Part shown: one piece after another, positions 11,230 to 22,630 of the stretch | How the letters are laid out: each line of letters opens with the position of its first letter | How positions within the stretch are numbered: the stretch's first letter is position 1 | Origin: Gnetum montanum | Taxonomy: Eukaryota; Streptophyta; Gnetopsida; Gnetales; Gnetaceae | DNA: 64,000 nucleotides | Reading direction: 5' to 3' | NCBI GenBank assembly: GCA_015680685.1 | Contig: MNCI01010443.1 | Location: 1,432,877 to 1,496,876, forward strand | Position numbers and translations under genes: made by a program | The notes under the pieces: model-generated | What the model was told of the DNA's origin: nothing | The model's input: only the letters and a program-made list of their open reading frames with translations | The model's database searches: none

Positions 11230-12070
11230 CTTACGAATAGGTGCAGTGGCACATTTAACGCTAGGGTGGCAAAGGTGTCTGCTACGGTGTTTTCATTGCA
11301 CGACACATGTTGAATGTCTGTTGTTGCAAAATATTTAAGCAAACTTTTTGCTAGGTTGCAGTAGGGCTACAGGTGTGTAGCTTTGCAGGTGTAGACTTCA
11401 GTGATTTCATTCATGATGAGTTGTGAATCCCTGTGATTCGCCAGGTGTTGGATGCTTAATGCTTAGGCTACTAAGAGGCCCTTAAGTAACCCTTCGTACT
11501 CTGCCATATTGTTTGTACAAAGGAACATAAAACGATCACCAAAAGGTTGCATTTCCCTAGAGGGGAGCATGATGATGATAGCTACACTAGCTCCTTGCGT
11601 GGTCGAGGTGCCATCGAAATGCAAAGTAACTTCAAGATGTGACGAGATGGCATTGATAGTGCTAACATGCTTGTGAGGGAATTTGGGATCTACAATTGCC
11701 TAATTGTTAACAAGTGAGGTTGTAAGTTGCATTACTATAGCTTGACCCTTTGTCAACAATTGGCTCACATAATGCAAATCGAATTCCATTGTTATGGCTT
11801 TCCACCGGGCTATCTTATTGCCCTCATATAGATTATTCATGATAGCCCAGAGTGCATTGCTTTTGTAAATGATGTTAACTTTACTATGAAATAGGTAGTG
11901 CCTCCATTTATTTAATGAAAAGACTATAGCAAGGTAGTTTCTCTTCACCTCATTGTATTTTGCCTCATATGCTATCAATGCATGACTTAGATAATACACT
12001 AGAATGTTAGAGTCATTGTCTCATCTCTAACATAACAGTGTCATGATAGACGTGTCTAAGGTGGCAAGGT
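11230..12070 (-). pseudogene. Two successive RNase H domains of Tat-like pol
   Basis: The first, gypsy-type RNase H is open at 11999-11700 (YYLSHALIAYEAKYN ... HYVSQLLTKGQA). Directly behind it, up to about 11230, a second RNase H is readable: FDGTSTTQGASVAI, then TNNMAEYEGLLKGLL, then DSQLIMNE and ENTVADTFATLA. These carry the Asp, Glu and Asp positions of the RNase H fold. A second, archaeal-like RNase H is a known mark of the Tat lineage. The second domain has stops (TAA/TAG near 11462 and 11374). Confidence 0.85.
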
Positions 12071-12129
12071 AGACAAAGAAGGGCTTATCCCTCTATGGTG
12101 GATACATAGTCAAGAGGTGTAAAAGCTCT

Positions 12130-13390
12130 TTCTTCATATCATCAAAGGCTTATTGGCATTGTGTTGTCCATTCGAAGTTAACCCCCTTCTTCAGTAGATA
12201 TTGCATGGGGTGTAACTTGTTAGTCAACTTTGCTATAAACCTCTTGATAAAATGTATCCTACCTTGTAACCTGTGTAATTCTTTAAGGTTTGTAAGTGGC
12301 GCTAGATTAACTATGGCCTTGACTTTGTCAGGGTCCACTCGTATTCCAGCCTTTGATACTACAAACCCTAACATGCATCCGGTTCTCACCCCGAAGACAT
12401 AATTTTTGGGTTAAGACGTAAATCATGCATCTAGCAACACTTGAGGACTACACCTACATCATTGGGATGATCAGCAACCTCTTTAGATTTGACTTCTATG
12501 TCATCAACGTAGTCGTTTAGCATTTCTAGGATGTAGTCGCTAAAGATGTAAGTCATAGCTCTCTGGTAAGTTGCTCTGGCATTCTTGAGCCTAAAGGACA
12601 TCATAGTGTAACAAAAAGTACCCCATGGGGTCATGAAGGTTGTTGTTAACTAATGCTCTGGGTTGATGCAAATTTGATTGTAGCCAGAGAAACCATCCAT
12701 GAAGGATAACAGAGCATGACCATTCGTAGTGTCAATTAGTTGATCGATACTTAGTAGTGGGAAATCATCTTTGATCATGGCTTTGTTCAGATCCTAGAAG
12801 TCTATACAGATTTGTATTCCTCCCATTTTCTTAGAAACCACAACAATGTTTGACACCCACTCTAAGTAATCAACTGCTCAGATGAAACTAGCCTAATAAA
12901 GCTTGGTGATTTCATCCCATAAAGCTAATGCAATCTCTGCTTTAACCTTATGAGCCTTTTGCTTAACTTCTTTCATCTGCAAATCTAAGACAATGTTGTG
13001 CTGTATGAGCCTTGGATCTAAACCCAGCATGTCATTGTAAGACCACATGAATATTTCGATGTTATTCTATAGTACCTTGGCTACATCTTTGTGCATTTGC
13101 AAATCTAGGAGGGAGCTAAGCATTAACATTTTTATTTCTCCCCTGGATGTGGTCATAGGCATCTCAATGAGAGGGTCCTCAATTACATCCCCAACCTCAA
13201 AATCTAGGGCTTGGACTAGACTTTCATAATAGTCTAGGGATGTTTATAAGGACACTATAGTGCTTTCTGCGGGTGAATCCTAGTCTATTGACTCTAGGTT
13301 CAGTTGTCTTGCAAGCTCACCATATGGACCTGTCAATGCTAGAGGTGAAGAAAGATCATGGTGCATTGCCATTCTTGCTCAACTTGCTAC
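12130..13390 (-). pseudogene. Reverse transcriptase of Tat-like pol
   Basis: From about 13100: FMWSYNDMLGLDPRLIQHNI, the usual pre-RT motif of plant gypsy elements. Then the palm with DFPLLSIDQLID and FMDGFSGYNQI, then MTPWGTFCYTMMSF at 12634. The polymerase motif YVDD is intact at 12511-12500, followed by the thumb GFVVSKAGIRVDPDKVKAI (12360). The enzyme copies the element RNA into DNA. At least three stops and several frame changes make it non-functional. No protease or gag directly precedes it. Upstream (plus coordinates above 13.5 kb) come a minisatellite and a gene on the other strand. Confidence 0.9.
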
Positions 13391-13499
13391 AATGAGATGA
13401 ATGCCTAGTCAAGGGATACCTATTTGTAGCAATAGTGCGTAGTAAGCATTTGTAAAGCAATAATGAGATGCGAACATTTGAAATAACTATAAAATATGA

Positions 13500-13860
13500 T
13501 GCAAAATTTTCAACTTGCCAGTTTAAATTCATAGCGAACTGCCTGGATGCAAAAGTGTAAAATTGCTAGTTTAAGGTCTTTGTGGACCACTAACGGGTAA
13601 GATTCACAAATTAAAAGTATTAGTTTAAGGTCTTCGCAGACCATTAACAAGCTACTCTAGTGAAACTATGAAGTATTAGTTTAAGGTCTTTATGGACTAC
13701 TAACAAGATCGAAGCTACATGTTAGAACTACTATTTTAAGGTCTTTGTGGATCGTTAACTTGATAGAGGCTATGGATTAGAATTTGCTAGTTTAAGGACT
13801 TTTTGGACCATCTAGCTAGTTAATCCTGCAAAAGCCAATGGCTAGTTTAAACTGGGTTGA
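13500..13860 (-). repeat. About 55-bp hairpin minisatellite between pol and the opposite-strand gene
   Basis: Five to six units, each starting TTAGTTTAAGGTCTT or close to it and carrying GGTC-(6 nt)-GACC-like dyads (GGTCTTTGTGGACC, GGTCTTCGCAGACC). Same core and orientation as the array at 9.2-9.9 kb, but longer units. It lies on the 5' side of this RT, where a 3'-UTR repeat is not expected, so it probably comes from another element copy or a rearrangement. Confidence 0.8.
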
Positions 13861-13989
13861 AGTTTTTGATCAGGCCCACCTGCCGTAATGCAAAAAATTC
13901 CACTATGCTATGGGGGAATGCTACACTATACGGAATGTCCCTCATTAATCAGAATGAGAAAATGACAAGTTCTTTTTCACCGTTTTAGC

Positions 13990-13997
13990 TATAAATA
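13990..13997 (+). promoter_or_regulatory. TATA box of the opposite-strand gene
   Basis: TATAAATA in AGCTATAAATAGGGG lies 142 bp upstream of the first good ATG (14132) of the plus-strand gene. No other gene on this strand could use it. An adjacent GCTACACTATAC motif (about 13917) also occurs in the introns of this gene and resembles the LTR motif. Confidence 0.6.
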
Positions 13998-14131
13998 GGG
14001 GTTTACCCTCGATAAATTTGTCATTTTCACTATACCAGCACAGAGCTTACATTCAGAGCATAGAGTGATTGTGTTAACTAAGAGCAAGGTGATTTAGTGT
14101 AGCGTCCAAGAAAGAATTGGCAACCGAAACA

Positions 14132-17100
14132 ATGGCTCCCAAGAGAGAATGCAAACACCTAGCAATCCCAAGGTGGACGAAGTGAAGGAGACCCTAGGGC
14201 GTGTGTTGTAGGCATGTGTTACAGTGCGAGAGGAGACCCCATCAGCCTGGTAGGTTACTATGCTATTCCCCTTTGTTTTTTCTATGATGGGATTATTGTT
14301 TCTACTTTCTCTGCTTTTGTTTCTACAATTTTCGTTATGCAATCTGCATTTTCTATCATCGTTTTGTTACTATTTTGGCCATTACACCATTGTTGTTGCC
14401 AATTCAACCGTGATAGGTGTATGGACACTATGCTAAGGTTGCATGCAGTGTTGCCCAAACCACTATTGTAGTGGCTAGCTTGGCACAGAAGCTTAGGTGA
14501 TTTTAGCAACTCAGCATGCAAATAGCATAGTGTGCGACCCTCAAGAGCATTTGGCCATGCACGTGATTTGACAGCGTAACATGTGTCTATCATGGCGTAA
14601 TGTAAATCATTTTGTCAAGTGGAAGATTTGTTGAAACTAGTGCAGTGCATTGAATTCTTTCTTGTCAAAAGATTTGTGTTTTGCTTTTCATTGGTACGCT
14701 AGGCTAATTCTGTTATGCAATTGCCTTTGTGTTTTTTGCTACGTGATACGCATGGGGAGAATCATGCTACACTATCTGCTAACTACTAATTCTGCTACAC
14801 TATATACGAATCCTACTTGAACAAGATGTTAACATTTGTAATTGTGTTATGCAGGATGGTGCTAAGACACATCTTAATTATCCTAGAAATCGTAGGGGTC
14901 ATGTGCTTCCTAAGAGAATCGGTGGCCAACGTTCCTCCACCCCATGCACATGTGGGGCAATAGGCAGTTTGGTTTTGGGAAGGCACATGCGACTTCCTGC
15001 AATTTCTCCTCGAGCACTTCAGTGTGATCATTTGGTCACACTTCTTGGAGGAGGTAGCAGCCGTAGTAACAGAAACCCTGTTTCTTGGGGAAAATTGGGG
15101 TATTCTGATATTTTTTACAGATGGAGCAATTAGGAGAAGGCAAGGAGAAGGATCCAGTTAGCACCCAAAAAATTTGAGACATCTAGCTTAGATCTAGGAG
15201 ATGTCCGAATACAATTGCTACCATCTGTACAACACTTTGTTTATTACCCACCACATGGAAACTTGTTTTCAAAACCCACCAGGAACCATTTATTGTACTA
15301 GCGGGTGAGTTTTGTAAATATATTCCACTACACTATGCAATACTTGCTACACTAGGAAAATGTTAATAGCGTGTTTTTTGTTACCAGGTTTTTTGTCAAT
15401 AAGAATGGACTTCACAGTGACTTGGATGTGTTGACCTTGGCACAGATGGCGCTGCAGGAGTTTTCTTCCGCTAAGAATATGTGCATAGGTGTGATAGGTC
15501 AATGCAGGGGTGACTACAGAACCTACCCAACCTGGTACTCCTAGCTCTATGACAGATGTAAGGAGTTCAGTTGGTTCGATGAGGATTGGGAATCCCTTAG
15601 GCCAATCACCATTGAAGATGTATTGGTGGATCTTCTACCATTTCCATCTCCATTTAAACCTGGTAAGCTAAACAGTGAGTTTCTTGCATGTTTGAGTGTT
15701 GCTCTTATTTTTATGCTATTTCTTCTTTTATCTAAGTTTTTTTTCTTTTTTGTGCAAACTGCCACAGTGGTGAAGAAGTTTGAGGAGGTGACGGTGATCA
15801 CCTCTAAGTATCATGAGGCCAACATCTACTTCAAGTATGGGGAGGTAGATGAGACTCAATGTTGGCTTTGCAGCGAGGCTACGGAATCACTAACCAACCA
15901 CATTTAGGATGCTGGACTCATGGACCTGTTCCTGGCCATGAACCCAAGCATCCCTGCTGCCAAGATGCTAGCCCTAGCCGACTCATTTTCTGAAAAGGTA
16001 GACCACTTTTGCATACACATGCATGGTGTGTTGGTGGTCATTGAAATTAATGACCAACTATTCGTGGACCTCTTCGGTGTCCCTGCTGATAGTCTCCCCA
16101 TGGGGGCAAAAATCAAAAAATAGACAAACCATCAAAGGGACATTGAGGAGTGGCTAGGTGTGGCAAAAGGTCAAAAGGGGATCCTTATGAAAAAACAGAA
16201 GCTGAAAGTAGCCAAAGACATTTACCCCATCTTCCGTGCCTGCGCTTTCCCTAAGCTACTTTCCCAAGGAAAGATAATTGGGATTGAGCAAGCTTGGGTG
16301 ATGAGGGAGGTCATGGAAGAGGGGGACTGTTACAACTAGGCTAGGCATCTCTACAAAGGCCTACAAGCTAAAATGGTCAAGCTTCACAAGAAGCATGAGT
16401 CCCATTTCAACATGCATCATGCCTTTTACATAGCTTTCTTGTGTCGTTTCATAAAATTCTTGGTGGTCCGTGAGAATGGAGTCTGAGTTATGTAAGATCG
16501 TAACCAGATTTCCAAACCATGAATCTACCAAGTATTCTGAACCACCTAAGCCCAGGATCCCCCAGAAGCAATTGGGGAGTCATTTTCCATGGCAACTAAG
16601 GATCGGGTGGCCTGCAACTTTTGTGGCTAGGATAGCATGGGAGAGGTGCCCCCTACTACTACAGGTAGTATATCATAGGGAAAACACCTCATTGTGGAGA
16701 TGATGGCCACCAAGTTGTGGTGAAAGAGGTCTCATCCAACTGAGGAGCTTCCCTATACAGAAGAAGAAGAGGGGCAAACATTGTAGTTCAAGCTACATAG
16801 GATATAGCCCCCCATTGGTAAATGCTTTTGTTATTTTGCTTGTTTCTTCACTTACTTGGTTAATGCTTGCTACACTATGCTCCACTAGGTAGCGTAGCAT
16901 CAATTTCAAGTTAATATACTATGGCCTAATGCGAACTTGCTTTGCCATCAGAGGAAGAAGAAGAAGATGACGAAGAGGTGTCATCCCCTAAAATGGGGGT
17001 ATCTAATAAAGATGCAAGGGCTCTAACCACAGAGGGAAGGGCCTTGGTCAAGAGAGAGAGAATCCCTGCCACAAAGGAAAGGGCTCCCGTTGACAAAGAA

Positions 17101-18760
17101 AATGCCCCTGCAGACGAGGAGGACATTTTGGTCGACAAGGAGGATTTTCCCACTGATGAGCAGGATGCTAGTGCCTTAGAAAGAAAGGCCCCAACAAATA
17201 AAGAGAAATTCCATGTCAATAAGGAAGGAACCTCTATTGATCATCCTTTTACTAAGTTCATTTTAGCATCGGAGGAGCAGATGAACATAGAGAGTGCTAC
17301 CATAGTGTTAAGCTAGCAAGGAGGATAACTACAACTAGATGCTGGTGAGTTTGATCATATATTCGACAATATGTCGATGGGCGACCCCCCTACTATCATC
17401 CCTAAGGGTTTGCTGGGTAGGAGCCTTTACACTATCATTTGTATTACTCACCAGCTTTATTGTAGTCCACTTTGGTAATGACTGACATGTTTGGTTATAT
17501 GGTAGATACTACTGTTGACACTGAAGGACTTTCCTTGATCTGGCTAGAACCATGGGCCGAGACCCCTAACAAGCTTACATTCATATAGAGGATTGTCGAT
17601 GACATGATTGACCATCTCAAATAGGTCAATCTGAAAGTGGGTAAGTAAAGTGGTTATGCTAGTCTTTTACCTTGCTACACTAGACTTATTGACTTGCCAA
17701 ACTTTTCTATGCTACTGTGACTAATGTGCTTTTACGTGTGATAATAGCCTCTCGCCTTAAGTGGGACCTAAAATAAGCATTGAAGGTGGGTGTCGTGCCT
17801 ACATTCTCACCTAAAGTAACCAAGGTGCCTCATCGCATATATGACGAGGCTAGCAAATGTACGTTGCACTCGACAAGCTCCTTATGGGAGTGTAGGTGCA
17901 TGAATGAAGACCTATGGAAATGGGTCCAGAGACAAGAGAGAGAAAAGGCCAATTTGACCACTGAGGTGAGAGACCTTCATTCTAGGAATGAGTTCCTCCT
18001 AGCCTGTGATACCAACGATGGCAATTGGTGCACGACCGTCATAGATTATGAAAGATATTGGACTGTTGTGTGGCATAACAATGAGGCCACCCAGGAGATA
18101 ATTGAGCAATAGATGCATATGGACTTGTTGGCTTAGAAGAACCAAGATTGGAAGGAATATAGTACTAGATTTTACAAGTGGGGATAGTCCTAGAAGAATC
18201 ACAAGCATATATATAAACTGGAACATGCCACCTACCGCAAACTATATTGGGATGCTTCAGTAAAGTTGTATACTCATGAAGCATTCCTGGATGTCATTGG
18301 TGCTTCTGAGGCCTACAACAAGTTCATGGAACAAGCGGTGGTTAGTGAATCCCTTAGGCAGGAAGTGAACCTTCCCATAGGTGAGACCACCACTACCTTC
18401 TTTTCTCTGGGACCTCCAAGATGGATGGCCATCAAAAAGAAGAAATTTGTAGCAAATGCTGAATTGAGCGATAAACATTGGGTAGATATTATAGAGGAGG
18501 AGGTATGGCACCACCTCAAGATCAGATTGGATCACATACCCCTTGAGAAAGACATGGGGTCATCTTAGGTTAGTCACTTTTGTGATGCAATAGTTTATGT
18601 TTTTCTAGCTGTTATATGTAACTCTAGCTAACTATTTCATGTTTAGGGTGCAAATTTTGGATGATGAAGCAGGCCCTATAGAGGGTGGAAATGATGATGT
18701 GGAAGAAAATGATGCAAAGGGAAATGATGCAGGGGAAGATGACATATGACAGCAGGGCTT
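14132..18760 (+). pseudogene. Decayed multi-exon gene running antisense to the Tat-like element
   Basis: ATG 14132 in a good context (ACAATGGC) starts MAPKRE. Exon-like frames are joined by clear GT...AG borders: donor 14250 and acceptor 14854; intron 15305-15387 (83 bp); intron 15663-15767 (105 bp); acceptor 16951. The second pair joins in phase to give AGFFVNKNGLHSDLD. Exon 4 holds LFLAMNPSIPAAKML and NDQLFVDLFGVPADSLP, then a Lys-rich part. Later exons are acidic repeats (EEEEEDDEE; DKE/DEE runs at 16952-17320) and a Trp-rich segment. The last frame ends acidic (DDI, TGA near 18750). About eight in-frame stops and a frameshift near the start make it a pseudogene. No family is recognised with confidence. 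The FGLP-like segment recalls plant transposon-associated or mobile-domain proteins found as extra ORFs in Tat elements. Confidence 0.6.
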
Positions 18761-18904
18761 TTGATTTTTGTATTTTTAATATTTTTGTAAAACTATTGCA
18801 AACATTGTCTAAGTGAAATTTTGAATGAAAAATAGATTATGGCAAGATTGATGCTACTCTAGTTTATGCATTATGTATCTTCTCTATGCAATCAGTTTCT
18901 ATGT

Positions 18905-19160
18905 TTTTTGTTTTAGTTTTAGGCCATTTCAAGCTAAGCATACTTTTAGGCCATTTCGAGCCATCGCTAGTTTTAGGCCATTTTAGGCTACCACTAGTTT
19001 TGGGCCATTTCGAGCCATGGGGTGATGTTTTAGTTTTAGGCCATTTCGGGCCATGCGTAGTTTTAGGCCATTTTTGGCCATGGTGCTGATATAGTTTTAG
19101 GCAATTTTAGGCCATGGTGTGATATAGTTTTAGGCCATTTCAAGCCATGGCATAAACAAA
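18905..19160 (-). repeat. Minisatellite with core TAGTTTTAGGCCATTTC
   Basis: About ten units of 20-30 bp, each TAGTTTTAGGCCATTT(C/T)(G/A)(A/G)GCC plus a variable tail. Several contain a GGC..GCC or GGCC..GGCC dyad. The core resembles TAGTTTAAGGTC of the arrays at 9.2 and 13.5 kb, so it is likely the same repeat family. It closes the opposite-strand gene on its 3' side. Confidence 0.75.
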
Positions 19161-19332
19161 TGGTATGTTAACAGTTTTAGAAAAGTAAGTTGGTGTACCT
19201 AGCATAGATGGATGAATGCGAAGCCAATAAGCAGTAAATGTACAAAGGATGTTAACTGGGGAGGAAGTAGTGGGATTGCTACGCTATGCATAACTACTTT
19301 CTGACCCATCATGGATTGGGCAAAGCATAAGG

Positions 19333-20139
19333 CTAAGATGCTTTGCTAAGGCATTCATCTACATCATTACCCTCCGCTTGGAAGGGCAACTTAGCCCATG
19401 CATTTTTGTTTTCTAAGCCAGCATGTTGGGTTGGCTCTTTTGCTAAGCAATCAGTACCTATGGAGACAGGCACTTCGTTCTCGAAGGTTATGACCTCTGA
19501 GCCTTGCTCCATATCTACGTTATTTATTTCTTGCGTCACTACCTCGTTACCATGGATTACCACCTCCCTACCTGCATAGGGTAGATGGATCTCCTAATGT
19601 ATGGGCAAGAAGACGGTCCTAAGTTGTGCTAACCATGACCTCCCCAAGCTCAGGTTAAACCCGAGCATCTCTTCCACCATGATGAACGTTGCATTAGTGG
19701 GGAACTGGTCCCCTGCCACAAAGTCAATGTGGACCATGCCTTTCACCATAACCCATGCCCCATTGAATGACTTTAAGTAGGACATTATCGTGCGTCTGAC
19801 TTGGTTGACCAAACCTAGCTTACCCACAATAGGGAATTTGATGATGTTTGTAGTAGCCCCATCATCAACGTGTACCCTCTAGATCTTATGTTGACTAACC
19901 CAAATTATGATGAAAAGAGGTGTTGTAGTCACCTGACCCTTTTCAGGGTCTTTCCTAATGGAATTGTTGCAAAAAGTCAATTGGGATGGCTGTGGTTCTA
20001 TAGGTGTAGAAGGAAGCATAACTGAGTGAATCAACTTTTCTTCTGCTGGCATGTTCTTGTCAACTGGTACTACCATTAACATGCAAACCAGGGCCTCACG
20101 GTGTGTAGTAGAAAACATAATCAGGTCATACAGGCTCAA
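19333..20139 (-). pseudogene. Retroelement aspartic protease and linker (Tat-like copy B)
   Basis: Starts MSLYDLIMFS at 20139, as in copy A. Active site VDDGATTN with the Asp-Asp codons at 19866-19861; then KLGLVNQVRR, FVAGDQF and the C-terminal GRSWLAQL. A linker rich in Glu and Asp follows to a stop at 19333. Only a frame break near 19880 separates the first part from the active site, so it is better preserved than copy A. The RT expected next is absent; a minisatellite and the antisense gene follow instead. Confidence 0.8.
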
Positions 20140-20199
20140 TGTTGTGTTTTTTTGCTTTAGAGCCTACTTGAGCTAAGTGAGAGCATTTAAAAGGACTGG

Positions 20200-22630
20200 G
20201 CCACCTTCCTATTTACTACCTTTCTCCTCTTCCATTCATCCCAAGAGACAAATTTCTCGAGGAGGGATGGTTTCGGGTCTGGGATCAGACCCTTTCAAGC
20301 AATGTGGCAATGACCATGCATGTGTAGCAACATCATCCTTTGGCAATGAGGACATAGATGTAGAGGGCAAGGGCATAGGTTTGGAAGTACCTAGGATGGT
20401 ACGTTCCATTGATGCCTCACTTGTCAAATGTTCTTCTCATTTTTTTGAATGAGAAGACTAAGGTGCTATCTTATGCAAGGTGGGGACAGTTGAATGGGTT
20501 GGTCCCCTGATGATGAATGGCACTAACGGTATTAATGCATGCAATGATGATGTTGTTTTTCTTACAGGCCGTGTAGGGGTGGATGTCCAGGGAGGGACTC
20601 TCAGGAAAAATGGTTGCTATGGAGTTTGCCTAGTCATTAGTGGTGTTTGTGCGCTACGTTGAGGCACATGAACCACAAATGGTTGTTGGGTCAATTTAGG
20701 ATTACTGTTAATGTCGATGGTATTGATAATGTAGCTAGTGTTTTTGGTGTTAAGAGGATCTGTATAGACATGCAAAGATTGATTTTCAGGACACATTGGG
20801 TTGCTTTCTTCTAAAACTAGTTTCCCTTGATCAATCATTCTTTGGATGTCATCTTTTAACACCATGCAATAATCCATGTTGTGACCACACTGTTGATGGT
20901 AGTCACAGAACTGTTCCAACCTGAAATTCTTAGGAACTGGCAGCTCATTGGCCAAGGCCAAGGAGGTCTTCCTAAGGAGTTCACAATACCGTTGATGTTT
21001 TTTGACTCCCTCCTCTAACATCCGCTTGTGTTGGATATACCTCTCCGCCAGTAATTGCTTTAGAAGTTCTGAAGGCTTGACGGGTAGTGGGGTATATTTA
21101 GAGTGATCTTTCTGCTCAAATTTTGGCTTGGGTGGTGTGGATGCTTTGAATGTAGATGTGGAGGGTTGAGCTGCATTGCCATAGTTGGGTGCGGGGTTAG
21201 TTACTGTTGCAGCCGCTTTCTTGTTGTTTTTGTTGTTGTTGGGTTTGGTTTCGTTTTCCACAGTGGCCACTATGGCTGTTGCAGCCTTGCCCTTGTCCTT
21301 GTCCTTCTTCATAAATGTGTTCTTGTATGCAACATAGGCTGGGTCTTTGTTTGCCTCAACCATGTCTTGTATGCTCTTGGTCTGGGAGAAAGCCTGACTA
21401 AGAGTCCGTGGAGCGAGATATTATAGTTTGGACTTAATAAAGGCATTCACTTCACCCTTAAAGATAGCCAATAGATGGGCTCTATGATAGTCTTAAGGCA
21501 TTTGACTTCCTTAGTGAGGGTCTGGATAAGCTGGAATGCTTGATCAAGACTCCAGGACAATACAGATGGTTGGGAAGCTGCAGAGGTAGCTCCCATCTGC
21601 AGCGCAGCAGGCGTAGCAACCTGGCCCATAGGCAGTGCCGTTGGGGCAGCCTCTATGAAAGGTGCTGCTTGTGCTATCCACCACCCAGTAGGTGGTGTTG
21701 TTGGAGTAGCAAACTGGTTGTGCCATAGGGTAGGCCACTTGTGCGACTGATGGGACAGACCATGGTCCCATGCTCGATTATACCATTTGCGAGACCTAGT
21801 ACGTTTGGTGATGAGCGTAGTGGGACATCTGCGATGGTTGCAAAATAGGAGGAGAAGTGAATGGGGTCCACCATGTCGGTGCGAATGGACCAGCTACTAA
21901 TGGTGGGATAGGTGTAGACACCGGAATGGACGTGGAAGCTACATGCAACTGTGATGTAGGTACAATGTGAACATAGGGTAGGGTAGCCATGATCGGTGCA
22001 TGATACATTAAGGGAATGGATTGAGGAAAATTTTGTGGAGGGGTAGTGGCTAAGAATGAGATAGGGGAGTAGGAGTGCTAATACGTCGAGGGCATGGCAT
22101 GGCTACCTGTTGCTGATGAAATCGTCGGTTTCAAAGATGCGAACATGATCATGAAGGGAGTAGTAGTAAAGAGCAGGTTTGTCCAGAAAGATGGAGTGGG
22201 AGGGATGGTGGCAGGGTTGGTTTGACCCCCACCTTCAGACTGGAAATCCAGTTGCTCTTGCCCATCGTAGAATGCCTCATCTTGGAATGACCATTATCAA
22301 CTGATCTATGAGCCACTGATGCATCTATGTTAAAGGAATAGAAATGCCAGGAGTGGGAATAAATTCCTTCCCATTACAGTAAGTGAACTCGAAGCTGCAT
22401 TTGTCTTCGAGTTCTTGTGTGTCTAAGGGTAGATTTGATTGAACCTTAGCAAAAAAAAAGTTATACTGCTCTTATTACTGAGCCAAGCCCTCAAGTCCTC
22501 GATTTTAGATCCTGAGAGATCGGCATGGCCCTAGCACTGGGCTGGGTGACTGCTCAGCACTTGTGATGCCTTGAACCAAGAGGAGGACCTCAACTTCAAA
22601 GGTAGTAGCTACGATGCTTGAGGAAATCAT
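20200..22630 (-). pseudogene. Retroelement gag (Tat-like copy B)
   Basis: The ATG at 22630-22628 (MISSSIVATTFEVEV) is aligned with the gag start of copy A by the shared leader. The block NGKEFIPTPGISIPLT (about 22390) and the zinc motif FCDYHQQCGHNMDYC (about 20930-20875) followed by LKDDIQRMIDQGKL match copy A. The best frame (21363-20617, 248 codons) covers the Lys/Asn-rich linker and the zinc motif. The segment with the gag core is mostly deleted around 21.45-21.55 kb, and many stops occur in the N-terminal part. Gag would form the particle coat. Confidence 0.8.

Noticed and set aside
18886-19089. Open frame with repeated LVLGHFxP peptide
   Set aside because: It is only the translation of the TAGTTTTAGGCCATTTC minisatellite; no start context, no family, and the repeat explains it fully.
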